From NCBI RefSeq assembly GCF_023100945.1, contig NZ_CP064689.1, forward strand, positions 4,074,001-4,138,000: a stretch of DNA of 64,000 bases, written 5' to 3'. Source of the DNA: Bradyrhizobium sp. 200 (GTDB lineage: Bacteria; Pseudomonadota; Alphaproteobacteria; Rhizobiales; Xanthobacteraceae). The translations under genes and the position numbers were made by a program. Below the pieces are notes generated by a model. It searched no databases and had not been told where the DNA came from. It saw nothing but the letters and a program-made list of their open reading frames with translations. The stretch's first letter is position 1, and each line of letters starts with the position of its first letter. Shown one piece after another: positions 46,606 to 54,618 of the stretch.

Positions 46606-46848
46606 ATGAACGCTACCAATCCGTCTGCCGTCGAGCCGTCGCTCGTCAGCATCAAGTCCGCGTGCGCGCTCACAAGTCTGAGCCGCACGATGATCAACAG
46701 GTACCGCGCCGAGGGGCGTTTTCCCTCGGCCGTCCCTCTCGGCGATCGCCGCGTCGCGTTCGTAAAATCGGAAGTCGCTGAATGGATTGCCGCCCGCATC
46801 GCTGCGCGCGGCGCAAACGATAACAGCAAGCAAGAGGTGGCGGCATGA
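46606..46848 (+). CDS. AlpA-family regulator
   Basis: A small winged-helix/MerR-like DNA-binding protein of 80 residues (SIKSACALTSLSRTMINRYR; RFPSAVPLGDRRVAFVKSEV; AEWIAARIAA). AlpA-type proteins control integrase/excision or early transcription in phage satellites and P4-like elements. It follows the integrase by 165 bases and overlaps the next gene at ATGATG. Confidence 0.88.
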   Translation: MNATNPSAVEPSLVSIKSACALTSLSRTMINRYRAEGRFPSAVPLGDRRVAFVKSEVAEWIAARIAARGANDNSKQEVAA

Positions 46849-47183
46849 TGGAAACGGCTAACAAAATCCAGCACGAGAATCTTATTAGCCGTTTAAGCAA
46901 ACTACAGAAAGAAATCCTCGCTTACCTTATCACGGCGCCGCAACCCGTTCCGCGCAGCGACGGTTTGTTGACCGCGTATCACCTTCCTAGGACGGGCGAC
47001 ATCATCGACGCGCTAGGTCGAGAGAGAACGGCGGCGAATTTTGCGGCTGTATCGAAGGCGCTGTTGCGGCTTCAGAGGCGCGGATTGATTAACTCCTATC
47101 AGGCGGTGGTATGCCACTGGCGTGGCAAGGGAAGTGGCTACGCCATAAACACAGGCGCGCGCGTACACGTGCAAGCCGCTTAA
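46845..47183 (+). CDS. Winged-helix-like hypothetical protein
   Basis: A protein of 112 residues with a predicted winged helix: LSKLQKEILAYLITAPQPVP, TAANFAAVSKALLRLQRRGL and INSYQAVVCHWRGKGSGYAI. It is basic at the C-terminus and coupled to alpA by a four-base overlap, so it is probably a second regulator of the element. There is no closer assignment. Confidence 0.7.
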   Translation: MMETANKIQHENLISRLSKLQKEILAYLITAPQPVPRSDGLLTAYHLPRTGDIIDALGRERTAANFAAVSKALLRLQRRGLINSYQAVVCHWRGKGSGYAINTGARVHVQAA

Positions 47184-47343
47184 GACAAGTGTGAGAATTT
47201 CTCGCACCAACACCCGCACGATCGGCCCACCCGCAGAGTGCGCCCCACTTTTTGCGGAAATCCGTATTTGTCTTTGTGGGCTTTTTAGCGTCCAGCCCAA
47301 AAATTCGTACTGGTCAATATTACCAACCCACCGGAGGGCTTCG

Positions 47344-47532
47344 ATGGTTATGCGGGACGGAAGTTACGTCGACGATCTCTACTATGCCGGCGGGGATTCA
47401 GTGACCGTCAAGGTCTTAGTCGGTCGTGACGACGCCGAATGGCGCACTGCGCATCTTTCCGAGATGCCGCGCGAGTGGCTGTCTGAAGTAAGGGCGGCCG
47501 TTGAGGGGGCTCTTTCCCGGGCCGCCGCCTAA
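47344..47532 (+). CDS. Small hypothetical protein
   Basis: A protein of 62 residues from ATG 47344, seven bases after GGAGGG. It starts MVMRDGSYVDDLYYAGGDSV and ends in an acidic helix (MPREWLSEVRAAVEGALSRA). A longer frame to 47191 lacks a ribosome site. The function is unknown. Confidence 0.6.
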   Translation: MVMRDGSYVDDLYYAGGDSVTVKVLVGRDDAEWRTAHLSEMPREWLSEVRAAVEGALSRAAA

Positions 47533-47545
47533 ACAAGGATGAATA

Positions 47546-47767
47546 ATGAAGATACTTAATCTGCGCCCATGTTCGGGCGGGAGGCGCTTTGCCTCTATTG
47601 ACGTTGAGATTGCGCCCGGTGTTCGGGCATTGGATGTTTCCGTTATTCGCAAGACCGATGGCTCGCTGCGTGTTTTTGGTCACTCGCTGACCTTCGACCG
47701 CAGTGTTGCCGATGGCCTGGCGCGCGCCGCGGTCGCGGTCGGAGAGTGTCAGCATGAGCGACGCTAA
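47546..47767 (+). CDS. Small hypothetical protein
   Basis: A protein of 73 residues (MKILNLRPCSGGRRFASIDV; VRALDVSVIRKTDGSLRVFG) that looks like an SpoVG-like or KOW-like beta sheet used by phages in early regions, though I cannot assign it. It overlaps the start of the replication gene by 14 bases. Confidence 0.6.
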   Translation: MKILNLRPCSGGRRFASIDVEIAPGVRALDVSVIRKTDGSLRVFGHSLTFDRSVADGLARAAVAVGECQHERR

Positions 47768-49040
47768 GCAGCGCACCGCCAAACCCGGCGACTTGCTATC
47801 ACAGTGGTGGACCTTGGGCGCGATTGCCGCCGACAAGCGCACCACCGGCCGGCATATGAAGGCCGGTTGGGTAATCATCAATTCATATTGGCAGAAGCAC
47901 GGCAATGGCCGCGCCAGCCTAAGGTACATCCAGCGGGCCACCGGCCTCGGGCGCCCCGCCGTCGTCAAGGCGTGCCGTGAGCTTGCCGAGTGGGGGCATG
48001 TCGCGCGCGCGCCCGGTGTCGGCACCCGGCCATCCGAATACGTGCCTCGGTGGGTGACATCGGCTAGTGGTGTGCAAAAGGATACCACCAGCAATGATGC
48101 CCCTAGTGGTGTGGAAATGGATACCGCCCTGGTATGCGAATCCACACCACTAAATGGCGCTAGTGGTGCGCAAATGGATACCGAATCCTACCTACCTGAA
48201 CCGGCTTACAAGCCGGCTTCAGGAGAGGTAGATGATGATTGCGCCGCGCCTACGGCGCCGCCTTTGGCTGGGCTTGCGCCCGCCACGGCGGGGACGGCGC
48301 AAGAAGAGTTGCCATGCGCCCAAGCCAAGCCAACCTTTGAGCTGTGCTACCGCACGTATGACTGCCTCAAGGGTAAGAAGGAAGCCAAGGCGGCATGGGA
48401 TGCGCTCCCGGCCGAGGTGGACAAGGCAGCGGTGATTAAGGCCGCAGCGGCATGGCTGGCATCATGGAAGGCACAAGGCAAGCCGGACGCACCGCGCAAG
48501 CATCTGGCTACGTGGCTCAAGGAGGAGCGTTACGACGAGGACGCGCCGAAGGGCTTCACCAAGGTGGAGAAGGCCGGCAAGGCCAAACCCAAAGCCACCA
48601 AACCGGCCGGTGCCGAGCCAACCAAGCCACGCCAACCTGCTGCACCGATAACGGCTCGCATCACCGCGAGCGAGGTTGCCAAAGTCGCCACCGGCTCGGA
48701 GCTACGCGTGATAGCAACCGACGAGGCTGGCGCGGAGCATCAGCACATATTGGTGTTGGAGCATGACGACATGGAAACGCAGTTTGCCGGCCAGCGTCAA
48801 TTGGCCAAGCTTGTGCGCGCGGCCGGCCTTGAGGAAATCGAAGACTCCAGCGAGTTGCATGGCCGCACTATCGTGATAACGGGCGATGGCTTCACCGCGC
48901 CGGACACCAGGCCGGATGACGAGCCGCCGTTGCCTTCCATCCCTGAGCCGGTGGGGTGCGCCAACCCAGCGCAAACAACGCCACCTGCCGACTGGCCGGA
49001 CTGGATGGGTGCCGAGTACGAGCGGGATGACGCAGCATGA
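47754..49040 (+). CDS. Replication-initiator-like protein with N-terminal HTH
   Basis: A protein of 428 residues. The first ~110 residues form a winged helix of the phage replication O/DnaA-N type (GWVIINSYWQKHGNGRASLR; YIQRATGLGRPAVVKACREL; AEWGHVARAPGVG). A low-complexity segment with three GxxxDT-type repeats follows, then a helical domain (FELCYRTYDCLKGKKEAKAA; WLASWKAQGKPDAPRKHLAT) and a disordered acidic tail. The repeat segment is encoded by iteron-like DNA (48064-48182), the lambda O arrangement in which the initiator gene contains the origin. Function is inferred. Confidence 0.75.
   Translation: MSDAKQRTAKPGDLLSQWWTLGAIAADKRTTGRHMKAGWVIINSYWQKHGNGRASLRYIQRATGLGRPAVVKACRELAEWGHVARAPGVGTRPSEYVPRWVTSASGVQKDTTSNDAPSGVEMDTALVCESTPLNGASGAQMDTESYLPEPAYKPASGEVDDDCAAPTAPPLAGLAPATAGTAQEELPCAQAKPTFELCYRTYDCLKGKKEAKAAWDALPAEVDKAAVIKAAAAWLASWKAQGKPDAPRKHLATWLKEERYDEDAPKGFTKVEKAGKAKPKATKPAGAEPTKPRQPAAPITARITASEVAKVATGSELRVIATDEAGAEHQHILVLEHDDMETQFAGQRQLAKLVRAAGLEEIEDSSELHGRTIVITGDGFTAPDTRPDDEPPLPSIPEPVGCANPAQTTPPADWPDWMGAEYERDDAA
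48064..48182 (+). repeat. Iteron array, candidate replication origin
   Basis: Three 23-base direct copies start at 48064, 48103 and 48160 (core CTAGTGGTG, then AAA or AAT, then GGATACC), and an inverted, less perfect copy occupies 48131-48153 (18 of 23 matching). They lie inside the initiator-like gene. A strong hairpin (ACCGGCTTACAAGCCGGCTT, near 48200-48222) follows. Together they look like an origin bound by the gene's own HTH domain. Confidence 0.7.
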
Positions 49041-49273
49041 CCGCCCCCCGCAGACTGCCGAGGCGGGGCCATCCCGAACTCTCCCACCTCGCGCTGGTGA
49101 CCGGCCTATCCAGGGAAACTTTCCCTCGTGCAAAACCGGAGGGAAAACATGCCTACTGGGTAGGGGGCGACTCACACTCTAACTCGGCCAGCCTCGGAGA
49201 CCGGCGTTCCCCAAGAGCAAAGAATAACCATAAGAAAAAAAGCAATCGGAGGAGGGGTATCGACGCACTCTAA
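49037..49273 (+). CDS. Small basic hypothetical protein
   Basis: A protein of 78 residues that overlaps the stop of the replication gene (ATGA). It is rich in Arg, Lys, His and Ser (KNNHKKKSNRRRG at the end) with a possible helix LSHLALVTGLSRETF. Composition alone does not prove coding; translational coupling is the main support. Confidence 0.4.
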   Translation: MTAPRRLPRRGHPELSHLALVTGLSRETFPRAKPEGKHAYWVGGDSHSNSASLGDRRSPRAKNNHKKKSNRRRGIDAL

Positions 49274-49314
49274 ACCCGACCCTTCCTCACACCAGCCCCA
49301 CAGTCGCACGCGTT

Positions 49315-50361
49315 ATGCCGCAGGTTTTCGAAAAGTGTGCAGCCGGAACCGGCCACACCAAAAGCTCGAAAAGGGCAAAAACGAAACCCACCAAGGGTGC
49401 ACTTCACGTGAATAAACCAGCAAACGACAACGCACACACCACGCCGCCCATCATAACCCGCCTTCGCCGCGCAGGCCGATACGGGGATCTCGGCAACCTG
49501 GTCCGCTTTGCCGTACCAGACCAGGTTTCGCAGCATGCCGACAACGACGATGTCGCCAGCGGATTTGCGATCGATACCGTGTACGAGATCCGACCGACAG
49601 AAGGCGAGATCGAGCGAGCCTGGAAGCAGGACCTGCACGGGATCGGACTACGGTTTGATAAGCGCGGCAGGATCACAGCTTATCGGGCTCACGACACGAG
49701 TGGCGATCCCATTCTGGACGAGGATGGGAACGAACAGTGGTTTCCCGCCCGCGAGGGCTACCGGCAAAGTAAGGGTGCACGCCGAAAATCGCTTGCCGAG
49801 TTGGCCGAGGAAAGCGCACAGATCCTGTCCCTGCGCGGCTCAGGCGGCTTTCCGGACCTTTCCGTTCGAAGTGCTGGACCATCAGCCGGTGAAGATTTCA
49901 GGCGGTTGCGTGCTGCGCACTGGGTAACCGCGATGGGCGTCGATAACGCCAACGCCCGGCGCGGTATGGACAGCCTTGGTATCGGGGCGCGCGCCCGTTT
50001 CGAGGCGGCCCGCAGAGCTGTTGGCTTGCCGCCCGCCGACCGCGGCTCAACCGTTGTTGCCCGCGGCGCTGCATTCCTGGCCGGCAAGACGAGGCGGAAT
50101 AAATTAGCTACGCCCGGCTCGTTCGTTGGGCCTGCATGCGGACCTGAGAACGTGATGATCGCCAGCCTGGATGCACCAAAACTGGAGGCCAGCCTCGGCG
50201 AGCATGCCGCGGTGTTAAACGAGGCTCTAGACGGCCTGACGGCCCGCCAGATGGCCGACAAACGCGGCTGGGGCACCGGGAAGGCCGCAGAGCAGCGTGC
50301 CGTCAGAGCGCAAGACAGGGCTTTGGCGGCCTTGGCTGAAGCGCAGAAACAGGCCGCTTAA
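49315..50361 (+). CDS. Hypothetical protein with C-terminal HTH-like region
   Basis: A protein of 348 residues (256 if started at GTG 49408, where LHVNKPANDN begins a more conserved-looking part counted differently; the exact start is uncertain). A middle segment reads GIGLRFDKRGRITAYRAHDT and a helical region DFRRLRAAHWVTAMGVDNAN. The last 50 residues (EALDGLTARQMADKRGWGTG then KAAEQRAVRAQ) look like a sigma-factor-type helix-turn-helix. It may be a late regulator of the element. No named family is recognised. Confidence 0.65.
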   Translation: MPQVFEKCAAGTGHTKSSKRAKTKPTKGALHVNKPANDNAHTTPPIITRLRRAGRYGDLGNLVRFAVPDQVSQHADNDDVASGFAIDTVYEIRPTEGEIERAWKQDLHGIGLRFDKRGRITAYRAHDTSGDPILDEDGNEQWFPAREGYRQSKGARRKSLAELAEESAQILSLRGSGGFPDLSVRSAGPSAGEDFRRLRAAHWVTAMGVDNANARRGMDSLGIGARARFEAARRAVGLPPADRGSTVVARGAAFLAGKTRRNKLATPGSFVGPACGPENVMIASLDAPKLEASLGEHAAVLNEALDGLTARQMADKRGWGTGKAAEQRAVRAQDRALAALAEAQKQAA

Positions 50362-50570
50362 ATTATTTTAGCGAGAATGCTGCCTCCGGGTCACCTCGGG
50401 ACGAAAAGCAAGTGAAGGCAGCAGCGATGCTGCCCGACGTGACGTGCAAAACTTTCGACACCGGCTTCGGCCGGTGGTCTATTTTGCCCACAGGTCGGCG
50501 ACCACGGATGTAATGGCGCTGATCCTTCATTTCCCCGAACCACACCAGTTTTAGAAAGCGGAAGGCTGAC

Positions 50571-51089
50571 ATGCTCAAGTCAGACGCGTGTGCAATCATT
50601 GCCAGGCGGCTCAACCTGCCTATGGGCCGCGTTGGCCATCTCGTGCAACGTGCAAGCGAGGCGGGATTGTTGCCTGTTGCCCGCGGTAGCGATCGTCCGG
50701 ACCTGGGCGCGTTGGAACTGGCCCGGCTTTTTCTCGCCGCCGTCTGTGACAATGGCTTGGGCAGGGCCGCAGCCACGGTTACGGAGTTCTCGGCCCTCAC
50801 CACCGAGCGCGGCGTCAGCCTTATCGACATCCTGGAATCCTTATTCGCCGGCCGCATCTCCGCAACCGGAATCAGGTCGGCGATTTTCCAGATCGAGCCC
50901 GCCGTCTGCGTGCTTATCGGCGAACACCACCTGCAATTCGGTGGTTCGTTAGCAACGGGCGGCGCCGCAACACACACCATTATCCAGGGCGACACGCTCG
51001 CGGCCATCTGCGCCGAGCTCCAGGGCCTATCGCAGAAACAAGCCGACGAGTTTGTTGCGCTGGGCAGACTGTCCAGCGCGCTAACCTAA
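50571..51089 (+). CDS. Hypothetical protein with N-terminal HTH
   Basis: A protein of 172 residues. The N-terminus (MLKSDACAIIARRLNLPMGR then VGHLVQRASEAGLLPVA) looks like a MerR/winged helix that recognises DNA; the remainder is helical and hydrophobic (ALELARLFLAAVCDNGLGRA). It follows a 209-base gap that holds no clear gene. A DNA-packaging or regulatory role is possible but unproven. Confidence 0.65.
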   Translation: MLKSDACAIIARRLNLPMGRVGHLVQRASEAGLLPVARGSDRPDLGALELARLFLAAVCDNGLGRAAATVTEFSALTTERGVSLIDILESLFAGRISATGIRSAIFQIEPAVCVLIGEHHLQFGGSLATGGAATHTIIQGDTLAAICAELQGLSQKQADEFVALGRLSSALT

Positions 51090-51102
51090 GAAAGGAATTG
51101 CT

Positions 51103-51414
51103 TTGAGAAGAAATACGAACGCCTTGGATGGCCTACCTCGTTCGATGGATAAGTGGAACGACAAGAACAACCCTGCGGCCGGCATCGCAAAGGCATGGAT
51201 TGAGATTCGAGATCTTGCGACGCAGGGCAATCCGGTTGCTGCCACGATCGTGAAGATCGACACGGCCATGAAGGCTAAAAAGCGAGCTGATGCAGAGGGC
51301 GCGGAAGTGCCGGGATGGGCGCGCGAAACTTTGCAGTTCATGGACTGCTATCAGAACGACGAGACCGAAAATCTCGACGACGCACTGACCGCCCTTAGTG
51401 CGGCGCTGCGATAA
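51103..51414 (+). CDS. Hypothetical protein (TTG start)
   Basis: A protein of 103 residues. The best start is TTG 51103, seven bases after AAAGGA; it reads as MRRNTNALDG. Helices PAAGIAKAWIEIRDLATQGN and ARETLQFMDCYQNDETENLD are visible. It lies directly before the capsid gene, which also appears to begin with TTG. Confidence 0.6.
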   Translation: MRRNTNALDGLPRSMDKWNDKNNPAAGIAKAWIEIRDLATQGNPVAATIVKIDTAMKAKKRADAEGAEVPGWARETLQFMDCYQNDETENLDDALTALSAALR

Positions 51415-51475
51415 CCGCGCCCATTCGGCGCAACACAGCCGCATGGCGCGGCGATTTCTATGAGGAAACTACACA

Positions 51476-52582
51476 TTGTCTAATGTTGCTGAAAAGCTCG
51501 ACGAAATTTCCACGAGCATAAATACGTTCAAATCGGAATACGGCACTCGCCTGACCGAGATCGAGCGCTACATGGCTCGGCTGAAGGTCCCGGCGAACGA
51601 TAACAACGCCGTCAACGAATTCTCCCTCGGACACGCGCTTGCCGCCACGGAGGCGTTCAAGCAACTCGATGGCGGTCGTCTGCGTGGCCGCGCATCTGTT
51701 GAGATGGCGACGATTACGAGCGGTGTTGGCACGGTTGGCGCCGGTACGTCCGCCGGTACTTCGTTGGTTCCCGGCCATCGCGTTCCCGTTATCATCACCC
51801 CGGCTGAACGCGCGTTTACGGTGCGCGATCTCATTGCTCCGGGTAAAACCGGCTTGGCGTCGATTGAGTACGTCAAGGAAACTGGCTTCACCAACAATGC
51901 CCGTCCCGTGACGGAAGGCGCGACGAAACCGACGTCCGATCTTACCTTCAACATGGTTACGACTCCGGTTCGCACGATCGCGCATCTGTTTGATGCAAGC
52001 CTTCAAATTCTGGCTGACGCCCCCACGCTCGCTTCGTATATCGACGTCCGCGCGACTTATGGCTTGAAGTTGAAGGAAGAAGATCAGTTGCTTTGGGGCA
52101 GCGGCGTTGGCCAAAATATCCTTGGAATTCTGCCGCAGGCAACTACGTTTGATACTGGCCTCCGCAAGGTTGGCGATACGAAGATCGATATTCTGCGTCG
52201 GGCGATCCTCCAGGTTCGGCAGGCAGAGTATCGTGCCTCGGGCATCATCTTGAACCCCGACGACGTGGCGGACATCGAGACGACGAAGGACGATCAGGGT
52301 CGCTATATCTACATCAACGTGGTTGAGGGTGGCTCCAACCGGCTCTGGAAACTGCCGATCGTCGAAACCACGGTGATGCCGAGTGGTGAGTTCGCCGTAG
52401 GAGCTTGGAATCTCGCGGCGCAGATCTTCGACCGTCAGCAGGCTGTGCTGGAAGTCTCGACCGAGCACGCTGATAATTTTGCTCGCAATCTCTGCACGTT
52501 CAGATGTGAAGAACGTTTGGCGCTTGCGGTCTATCGCCCGGAAAGTTTCGTACACGGCGAATTTGACGTCGAGAGCGAGTAA
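51476..52582 (+). CDS. Major capsid protein (HK97 fold)
   Basis: A phage_capsid-family protein of 368 residues. A short coiled coil (VAEKLDEISTSINTFKSEYG, residues 4-40) replaces a long scaffold domain. Then come the E-loop/P-domain segments typical of HK97 proteins: TSLVPGHRVPVIITPAERAF, ARPVTEGATKPTSDLTFNMV, LLWGSGVGQNILGILPQATT and the C-terminal RCEERLALAVYRPESFVHGE. The start is TTG 51476, eight bases after GAGGAA. No protease or portal gene lies nearby. A terminator follows. Confidence 0.9.
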   Translation: MSNVAEKLDEISTSINTFKSEYGTRLTEIERYMARLKVPANDNNAVNEFSLGHALAATEAFKQLDGGRLRGRASVEMATITSGVGTVGAGTSAGTSLVPGHRVPVIITPAERAFTVRDLIAPGKTGLASIEYVKETGFTNNARPVTEGATKPTSDLTFNMVTTPVRTIAHLFDASLQILADAPTLASYIDVRATYGLKLKEEDQLLWGSGVGQNILGILPQATTFDTGLRKVGDTKIDILRRAILQVRQAEYRASGIILNPDDVADIETTKDDQGRYIYINVVEGGSNRLWKLPIVETTVMPSGEFAVGAWNLAAQIFDRQQAVLEVSTEHADNFARNLCTFRCEERLALAVYRPESFVHGEFDVESE

Positions 52583-52589
52583 CCACTGC

Positions 52590-52624
52590 AACCGCTCGGG
52601 GGAGTAGGCATTCCCGAGCGGTTT
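52590..52624 (+). terminator. Terminator after capsid gene
   Basis: An 11-bp perfect stem (AACCGCTCGGG and CCCGAGCGGTT) with a 12-base loop and a short T run lies eight bases past the capsid stop. Confidence 0.8.
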
Positions 52625-52728
52625 GCTCCACTGGCTGACGTAGCCCGGTGTTGAGCAGGCGCCCCGGCGAGATTCCCATGCGAAAGCATCGCGCCGGGGC
52701 GTCCCCTTCATCATACCTTGGACAATCA

Positions 52729-52956
52729 ATGTACACCGGAAAATTAGTTCGCTACTTTGCCGATCGCGGCTTCGGCTTCGTCGCGGTTGGGCGCGGCACG
52801 GATAACGACCGCGCCTACTTCGTTCACGTCTCGGAACTGCAAAAGGCGGGCGTTGACATCCCGTGCGTTGGCGATGCCTTCGAATTTGAGATAGCCAAGC
52901 GCGAGGACGGAAAACTCCGATCTATCAATCTGCGGGCGCTTGATGATAGCGATTGA
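52729..52956 (+). CDS. Cold-shock-domain protein
   Basis: A cold-shock domain of 75 residues from ATG 52729 (MYTGKLVRYFADRGFGFVAV). RNP1 is RGFGFV and RNP2 is AYFVHVSEL. In-frame ATGs upstream at 52648 and 52678 would add up to 27 non-conserved residues, so the start is uncertain. It binds single-stranded nucleic acid; phage elements carry such proteins rarely. It overlaps the next small gene by 14 bases. Confidence 0.82.
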   Translation: MYTGKLVRYFADRGFGFVAVGRGTDNDRAYFVHVSELQKAGVDIPCVGDAFEFEIAKREDGKLRSINLRALDDSD

Positions 52957-53119
52957 GCAATTCGCAGCCGAGATCCAGTGCGGTCGAGAGTGGATACCGT
53001 GCACCGTTGTTGGCTTGGCTGGCGATGACGATTGCCCGCGCTTGATTGTTCTCTTTGAGGATGACCAAGGACTAACGACCGCGATGCGCGTGCGCGAGGT
53101 GAGGCGGGTTGAGGCGTAA
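52943..53119 (+). CDS. Small hypothetical protein (58 aa)
   Basis: A 58-residue frame from ATG 52943 to TAA 53119, MIAIEQFAAEIQCGREWIPC followed by TVVGLAGDDDCPRLIVLFED. It overlaps both neighbours (the cold-shock gene before, the HNH gene after), as expected in a compact phage operon. It looks like a small beta barrel. No family is recognised. Confidence 0.6.
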   Translation: MIAIEQFAAEIQCGREWIPCTVVGLAGDDDCPRLIVLFEDDQGLTTAMRVREVRRVEA

Positions 53120-53417
53120 TAGTCGCTCACCGTCTGCCGCGGCATGGCAGCGTCTGTACAGCACAGCCAAATGGAAACGGCTACGGGAACGGCAACTGAC
53201 GAACGAGCCGCTGTGCCGCTTCTGTCTTGACCACGAAGATATTGTGGTCGCGACAGTCGCCGATCACGTCATTCCGCACAAGGGCAATGAGGCGCTGTTC
53301 TTCGACGCGGAGAACCTCCAGAGCCTTTGCAAGCCGTGTCACGACAGCACCAAGCAGCGGATCGAGCTAGGGCAGGAGGTCGTGACCTTTGGGGCAGACG
53401 GGTGGCCCCGGGGCTAG
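53109..53417 (+). CDS. HNH endonuclease (TTG start)
   Basis: An HNH nuclease of 102 residues. The zinc cysteines are CRFC and CKPC, and the HNH core is VADHVIPHKGNEALFFDAEN followed by LQSLCKPCHDSTKQ. It starts at TTG 53109, overlapping the previous gene. In tailed phages and satellites an HNH protein next to the terminase is needed for cos cleavage; here only the small subunit follows. Confidence 0.9.
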   Translation: MRRNSRSPSAAAWQRLYSTAKWKRLRERQLTNEPLCRFCLDHEDIVVATVADHVIPHKGNEALFFDAENLQSLCKPCHDSTKQRIELGQEVVTFGADGWPRG

Positions 53418-53508
53418 CCACTCCAAAAAAAGTCTCAGACCTTTCGTCCTGACTACCGGCGTTCCCACATTTCGCGCACAACTGCAATTCAGACCCCCAG
53501 GGTAAATT

Positions 53509-53874
53509 TTGGCACGACCACGAAAACCTACCGCGAAAGCGCGCGTTGAAGGGCGCCACCTTATCAATGCCGGCCGCTACAAACGCAACGAGCCAACCGC
53601 CGACGCGATCGGCGATCCGCCGAAATGGATGACGGAGCCGCAAGCCGTGGCCTGGCGCGAATTCGCTGGCGAGCTGCCTTGGCTCAACACCTCCCACCGC
53701 TGCATCGTGGGAATCGCATCAGTGCTTAGGGCGCGACTTGCCTCAGGCCAGGAGGTTGGCACCAAGTCGCTCAGCTTGCTTAGATTGTGCCTCAGTTCAA
53801 TGGGCGCGACGCCAGCCGACGCCTCGAAGGTGTCGTGGGCACCGGAAGAAGAGCCCGACGACTTGCTCGACTAA
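53509..53874 (+). CDS. Terminase small subunit-like protein (TTG start)
   Basis: A protein of 121 residues, MARPRKPTAKARVEGRHLIN at the start, then PPKWMTEPQAVAWREFAGEL and ASVLRARLASGQEVGTKSLS. This is the pattern of P27-type terminase small subunits. It begins at TTG 53509. The large subunit expected downstream is missing; the next gene runs the other way and overlaps by four bases. Confidence 0.8.
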   Translation: MARPRKPTAKARVEGRHLINAGRYKRNEPTADAIGDPPKWMTEPQAVAWREFAGELPWLNTSHRCIVGIASVLRARLASGQEVGTKSLSLLRLCLSSMGATPADASKVSWAPEEEPDDLLD

Positions 53875-54050
53875 ATCCGGGTATCCAATGATACCCCTAG
53901 AGTATGGGCCTTCGCCGCTGTCGCAGCCGGCGTCCGCTTCAGTGTCTTCGCGATTTTTGCGACGCCAGCCTTTTGCTTCGCGAGTGACTTAAGCGTCTTC
54001 ACATCGTCTTTCGTCCACTCGCGACGAACACTCTTTTTCTTCTTGGCCAA
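53871..54050 (-). CDS. Small basic SANT/HTH-like protein
   Basis: A protein of 59 residues, AKKKKSVRREWTKDDVKTLK then AGVAKIAKTLKRTPAATAAK and LGVSLDTR. I recognise it as a common small Rhizobiales protein with a Myb/SANT-like helix-turn-helix. The start is placed at TTG 54050, eight bases after GGAG; a longer frame to 54110 adds 20 unlike residues. It runs against the capsid-terminase block, like cargo. Confidence 0.75.
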   Translation of the reverse strand: MAKKKKSVRREWTKDDVKTLKSLAKQKAGVAKIAKTLKRTPAATAAKAHTLGVSLDTRI

Positions 54051-54127
54051 TTCGGCGACTCCATTAACTGTTTTGGGAGCGCGGTCTAACACATGGCGGT
54101 GCGTATGCAACCCGCTTAGGAGAAAAT

Positions 54128-54400
54128 ATGACCCCTACGCCGCCGCATTGCGGGGCGCCTGAAGAACGCGGCGCTGGCGATGACGCAATCGGACTTCAAC
54201 CGATCGCTCGACTATCCAAACGTTGGAGTCACTGCCTGAAAATCAGGTCAGCATGGGCGAATAGCGCCCACACGAAGAGCGTCGCCGCAGCGATCAAGGC
54301 AATATTGGAAAGGAAGCGATGTCCGGTCATAGAAGCAAAATATCGCCGTTGCATAAGTCGGCAACTGAGTTCGATCGTTAACCTAAGTGATCAACATTAA
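54128..54400 (+). CDS. Doubtful hypothetical protein
   Basis: A 90-residue frame with a good ribosome site (AGGAG, 54118-54122) but a mixed, non-conserved-looking composition with six cysteines. Another frame over 54120-54240 reads GALKNAALAMTQSDFNRSLD, which looks more protein-like. The region may be a scar where packaging genes were lost. Confidence 0.3.
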   Translation: MTPTPPHCGAPEERGAGDDAIGLQPIARLSKRWSHCLKIRSAWANSAHTKSVAAAIKAILERKRCPVIEAKYRRCISRQLSSIVNLSDQH

Positions 54401-54417
54401 CGGAGGGAATTAACACC

Positions 54418-54618
54418 GTGATGCCCGAGATGACCGGCTTCCGCTCCGCCAACGTCAAGAGTGATGAGGCCGCGCGGGAGGGCGCGCCCGAAGCAATTGA
54501 GGTTACAGCAGCAATGATTGCGGCTGGCGTTTACGCTGCGCGGGAGCATTCTCTAGGGGAACGCCTGGAGGATTTGGTGCTGAAGATTTATTTGGCAATG
54601 GCATTGGAGACTCAGTGA
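54418..54618 (+). CDS. Small hypothetical protein
   Basis: A protein of 65-66 residues (GTG 54418 or ATG 54421) after a GGAGGG site. The helical C-terminal half reads EVTAAMIAAGVYAAREHSLG then ERLEDLVLKIYLAMALE. Its 3' end overlaps the convergent gene by seven bases. The function is unknown. Confidence 0.6.
   Translation: MMPEMTGFRSANVKSDEAAREGAPEAIEVTAAMIAAGVYAAREHSLGERLEDLVLKIYLAMALETQ

Noticed and set aside
50362..50570. Possible small minus-strand gene (about 55 codons from 50535)
   Set aside because: Somewhat protein-like sequence but no ribosome site or conserved motif; left as a gap.
51458..52729. Minus-strand frame of 423 codons over the capsid gene
   Set aside because: The plus strand encodes clear HK97 capsid motifs; the reverse frame has shadow-like composition.
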